A stretch of 6,962 nt of DNA from Geodermatophilaceae bacterium (lineage in GTDB: Bacteria; Actinomycetota; Actinomycetes; Mycobacteriales; Geodermatophilaceae), in the NCBI GenBank assembly GCA_013811805.1, contig JACCUM010000447.1, positions 1-6,962 of the forward strand, in the 5' to 3' direction. The translations under genes and the position numbers were made by a program. The notes beneath the pieces are model-generated. The model searched no databases. It was not told the origin of the DNA and was given only the letters and a program-made list of their open reading frames with translations. Every line of letters begins with the position of its first letter. Position 1 is the first letter of the stretch. Below are positions 5,419 through 6,962 of this stretch, in pieces.

Positions 5419-6962
5419 TCAATGGCCGCTGCTGCCGGGACTGGCGTGCCAGAGTTTTCTCGGTGCCGTCTTGGTGTCCTCCCCCGGCGGTTTCAGGTCG
5501 GAGTACGGCGACATCCGGAAACCGGTGGGATGCACCAGTACCGGCCTGGCCATGACCGGTCGGGGTGAGCGGGCTTCAGCTGCTCCCTGGATGGCCTGCT
5601 CGGAGAAGTCGAGCGGGCCGGCGGAGCCTGACCGACTACCTGGCTGGGGTGAGGCAGGTGTCTGATCCATCAGATCGGTCACCGCGTCGAGTCCGGCAGA
5701 GTTCCATGCCTCGTACAACGTCGGCAGTTCCCATGCACCGGTCGCCCGCAACGAGATCCCGCGTGGGCCGGTCCGGCGTACCTCGCCGCGGATGACCAGC
5801 AGCCAGGAGTGGAAGACCGTTGCGGCATAGGCTCCTTGGGCGTCTTCGAAGAAGGTCGCATCCGCGCAGCCCGTACCGTCGTCGAGGGTCACGAAGACCA
5901 CCCGACGTCCCGAGCGCACCGGCGGGGTCTGGGTGGCGACCTTCACCCCGGCCACCAGCACCTCGGATTTGCTCCGCACACCGAGCAGGTCCTTGGCCCG
6001 AACCATTCCCAGCGCCCCGAACAGCGGCGCGTAGAAGTCCACGACATGCCGGCTGGCATCCAGACCGAGCACCTCCAATTCCGCACTGACCCGCTCGGCG
6101 TCGGTCATCTCCGGCAGTCCGCCGGCCGAGCCGGCCAGCTCTTGGTCGCCAGGTAGGGGGAAGTCGAAGATCAGCTGGGTTCCTCCTGCAGCCGCCGACC
6201 GCCTCCGGCTTCTCGGGGTGAGCGTCCCGGTGGCCTTTCTGGCCCCACGCACCCATTGGTCGAGTTCCTTGGTCTGCAGGAGCAGGTCGCGTCGGTTCAC
6301 CGTCCCCCGCCGGCGTACCGGACTGGCTTGGCCGATCCGGTAGAGCGAGTCGAATCCACCTGCCACGATCAACCGCTCCACGATCGGGCGGGACGCGCCC
6401 GCCCGATAGAAGAAGTCCGAGAGCGAGGCGTACGGCCGACCGGCCACGATGCCGGTCACCTCCGCGTCGTTGATGCCCTTCACGTCGGCCAGGGACAACC
6501 GGATGCCGTACCGGGTGGGATTGGGCATCCGAGCCGGGAGCCAGTCCGGTAGCGCCCAGTCGGTTTCCGGATCTGCTACTCGCTCCACCCGGTAGACGCC
6601 GTCGGAGATGTTCACGTCCAGGCCCAGGACCGGGATCCCGAAGTTGCGAGCGTCGTCCAGGATCAACCGCTTGGGATACATCCCCGGATCGTGGGTCAGC
6701 ACTCCGGCGACAAAGGCCGCTGTGTGGTGCGCCTTGAGCCAGGCCGACTGGTAGGTCGGCAGCGCGAAAGCTGCGGCATGGGCCTTGCAGAATCCGAACG
6801 AGCCGAAGGCGGCCAGCACCTCCCAGATCCGTTCGGCATCCGGCACCGAATATCCGCGCTTGAGCGCGATCGGCATGAACCAGGCCTGCACCTCCGGGTG
6901 ACCGTCCTTGTGCCCCAAAGCCCGACGTACCTCGTCGGCCTCGGCCAGGGTGACTCCGGTGA
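5419..6962 (-). CDS. dnaE: DNA polymerase III alpha subunit, DnaE family, C-terminal part (N-terminus beyond right edge)
   Basis: About 513 residues are visible. The frame is open to the window edge, which reads TGVTLAEADEVRRALG, so the gene starts outside. In order: the end of the fingers region with FGSFGFCKAHAAAFALPTYQ (6807-6748); the tandem helix-hairpin-helix region with GIRLSLADVKGINDAEV (about 6507-6409); a clamp-binding-like peptide QLIFDF (6177-6160); an OB-fold of the tRNA_anti type (about 5967-5734, core VFVTLDDGTG); and a Ser/Pro-rich tail ending KLWHASPGSSGH. The catalytic PHP and palm domains lie outside. The CKAHAAAFALPTYQSAW signature differs from my recollection of the essential actinobacterial DnaE1 (NKSHAAGYGLVSYWTAY) and of mycobacterial DnaE2 (PESHSQSFASLVFY). 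It resembles the second DnaE of Streptomyces, which is linked with translesion or repair synthesis. No tau-binding-type C-terminal domain follows the OB-fold. No frameshift is seen. Confidence 0.9.
   Translation of the reverse strand, partial: TGVTLAEADEVRRALGHKDGHPEVQAWFMPIALKRGYSVPDAERIWEVLAAFGSFGFCKAHAAAFALPTYQSAWLKAHHTAAFVAGVLTHDPGMYPKRLILDDARNFGIPVLGLDVNISDGVYRVERVADPETDWALPDWLPARMPNPTRYGIRLSLADVKGINDAEVTGIVAGRPYASLSDFFYRAGASRPIVERLIVAGGFDSLYRIGQASPVRRRGTVNRRDLLLQTKELDQWVRGARKATGTLTPRSRRRSAAAGGTQLIFDFPLPGDQELAGSAGGLPEMTDAERVSAELEVLGLDASRHVVDFYAPLFGALGMVRAKDLLGVRSKSEVLVAGVKVATQTPPVRSGRRVVFVTLDDGTGCADATFFEDAQGAYAATVFHSWLLVIRGEVRRTGPRGISLRATGAWELPTLYEAWNSAGLDAVTDLMDQTPASPQPGSRSGSAGPLDFSEQAIQGAAEARSPRPVMARPVLVHPTGFRMSPYSDLKPPGEDTKTAPRKLWHASPGSSGH
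6160..6177 (-). other. Clamp-binding-like hexapeptide within DnaE
   Basis: The codons give QLIFDF, which fits the relaxed QxxLxF-type beta-clamp binding hexapeptide if Phe is allowed at position 4. It lies in a presumably disordered Ala/Gly/Arg-rich linker between the helix-hairpin-helix and OB domains. E. coli DnaE carries its internal clamp-binding motif in the same place. The role is inferred from position and sequence only. Confidence 0.5.

Noticed and set aside
5419..6962. Assignment as the essential replicative DnaE1
   Set aside because: The fingers signature CKAHAAAFALPTYQ and the absence of a tau-binding-type domain after the OB-fold differ from replicative actinobacterial DnaE1. The call remains at DnaE family level because the catalytic half is outside the window.

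Overview
The window looks like chromosomal DNA of a high-GC actinobacterium. Supporting signs are strong G/C preference at third codon positions in most genes, GTG starts, 1- to 4-base gene overlaps, and protein types I know mainly from this phylum: the sucrase/ferredoxin-like protein and a DnaE of the kind found as the second, non-essential-type alpha subunit in Streptomyces. I cannot name the genus. There are no RNA genes, insertion sequences, CRISPR repeats or phage genes, and no gene-free stretch exceeds about 70 bases.

Left part (+ strand): the last 13 codons of an upstream gene end at 39, followed by a strong hairpin (59-87) that is probably its terminator. Next come two translationally coupled genes: a Cupin_4/JmjC-type Fe(II)/2-oxoglutarate-dependent oxygenase (99-1283) and a sucrase/ferredoxin-like thioredoxin-fold protein (1283-2236). 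Stop and start share one base.

Right part (- strand, transcribed right to left): the C-terminal half of a DnaE-family DNA polymerase III alpha subunit enters from the right edge (6962-5419). A 66-base gap separates it from a class I SAM-dependent methyltransferase reminiscent of CmoM/SmtA (5352-4633). Then follows an alkaline-phosphatase-superfamily phosphodiesterase/pyrophosphatase-like enzyme (4636-3407), overlapping by 4 bases. Last is a YeiH/UPF0324 family membrane protein, a putative sulfate exporter (3393-2305), whose ribosome-binding site begins 1 base past the preceding stop. These last three genes are clearly co-translated, and dnaE may belong to the same transcript.

The two groups converge on a short, relatively AT-rich spacer (2237-2304). 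The YeiH gene carries TTA and ATA codons that I did not notice in the neighbouring genes, suggesting a different origin. I see no proven novel system. The most interesting leads are the oxygenase/ferredoxin-like pair, the replacement of one iron-sulfur ligand position in the latter, the hydrolase-exporter coupling, and a clamp-binding-like peptide in the DnaE.
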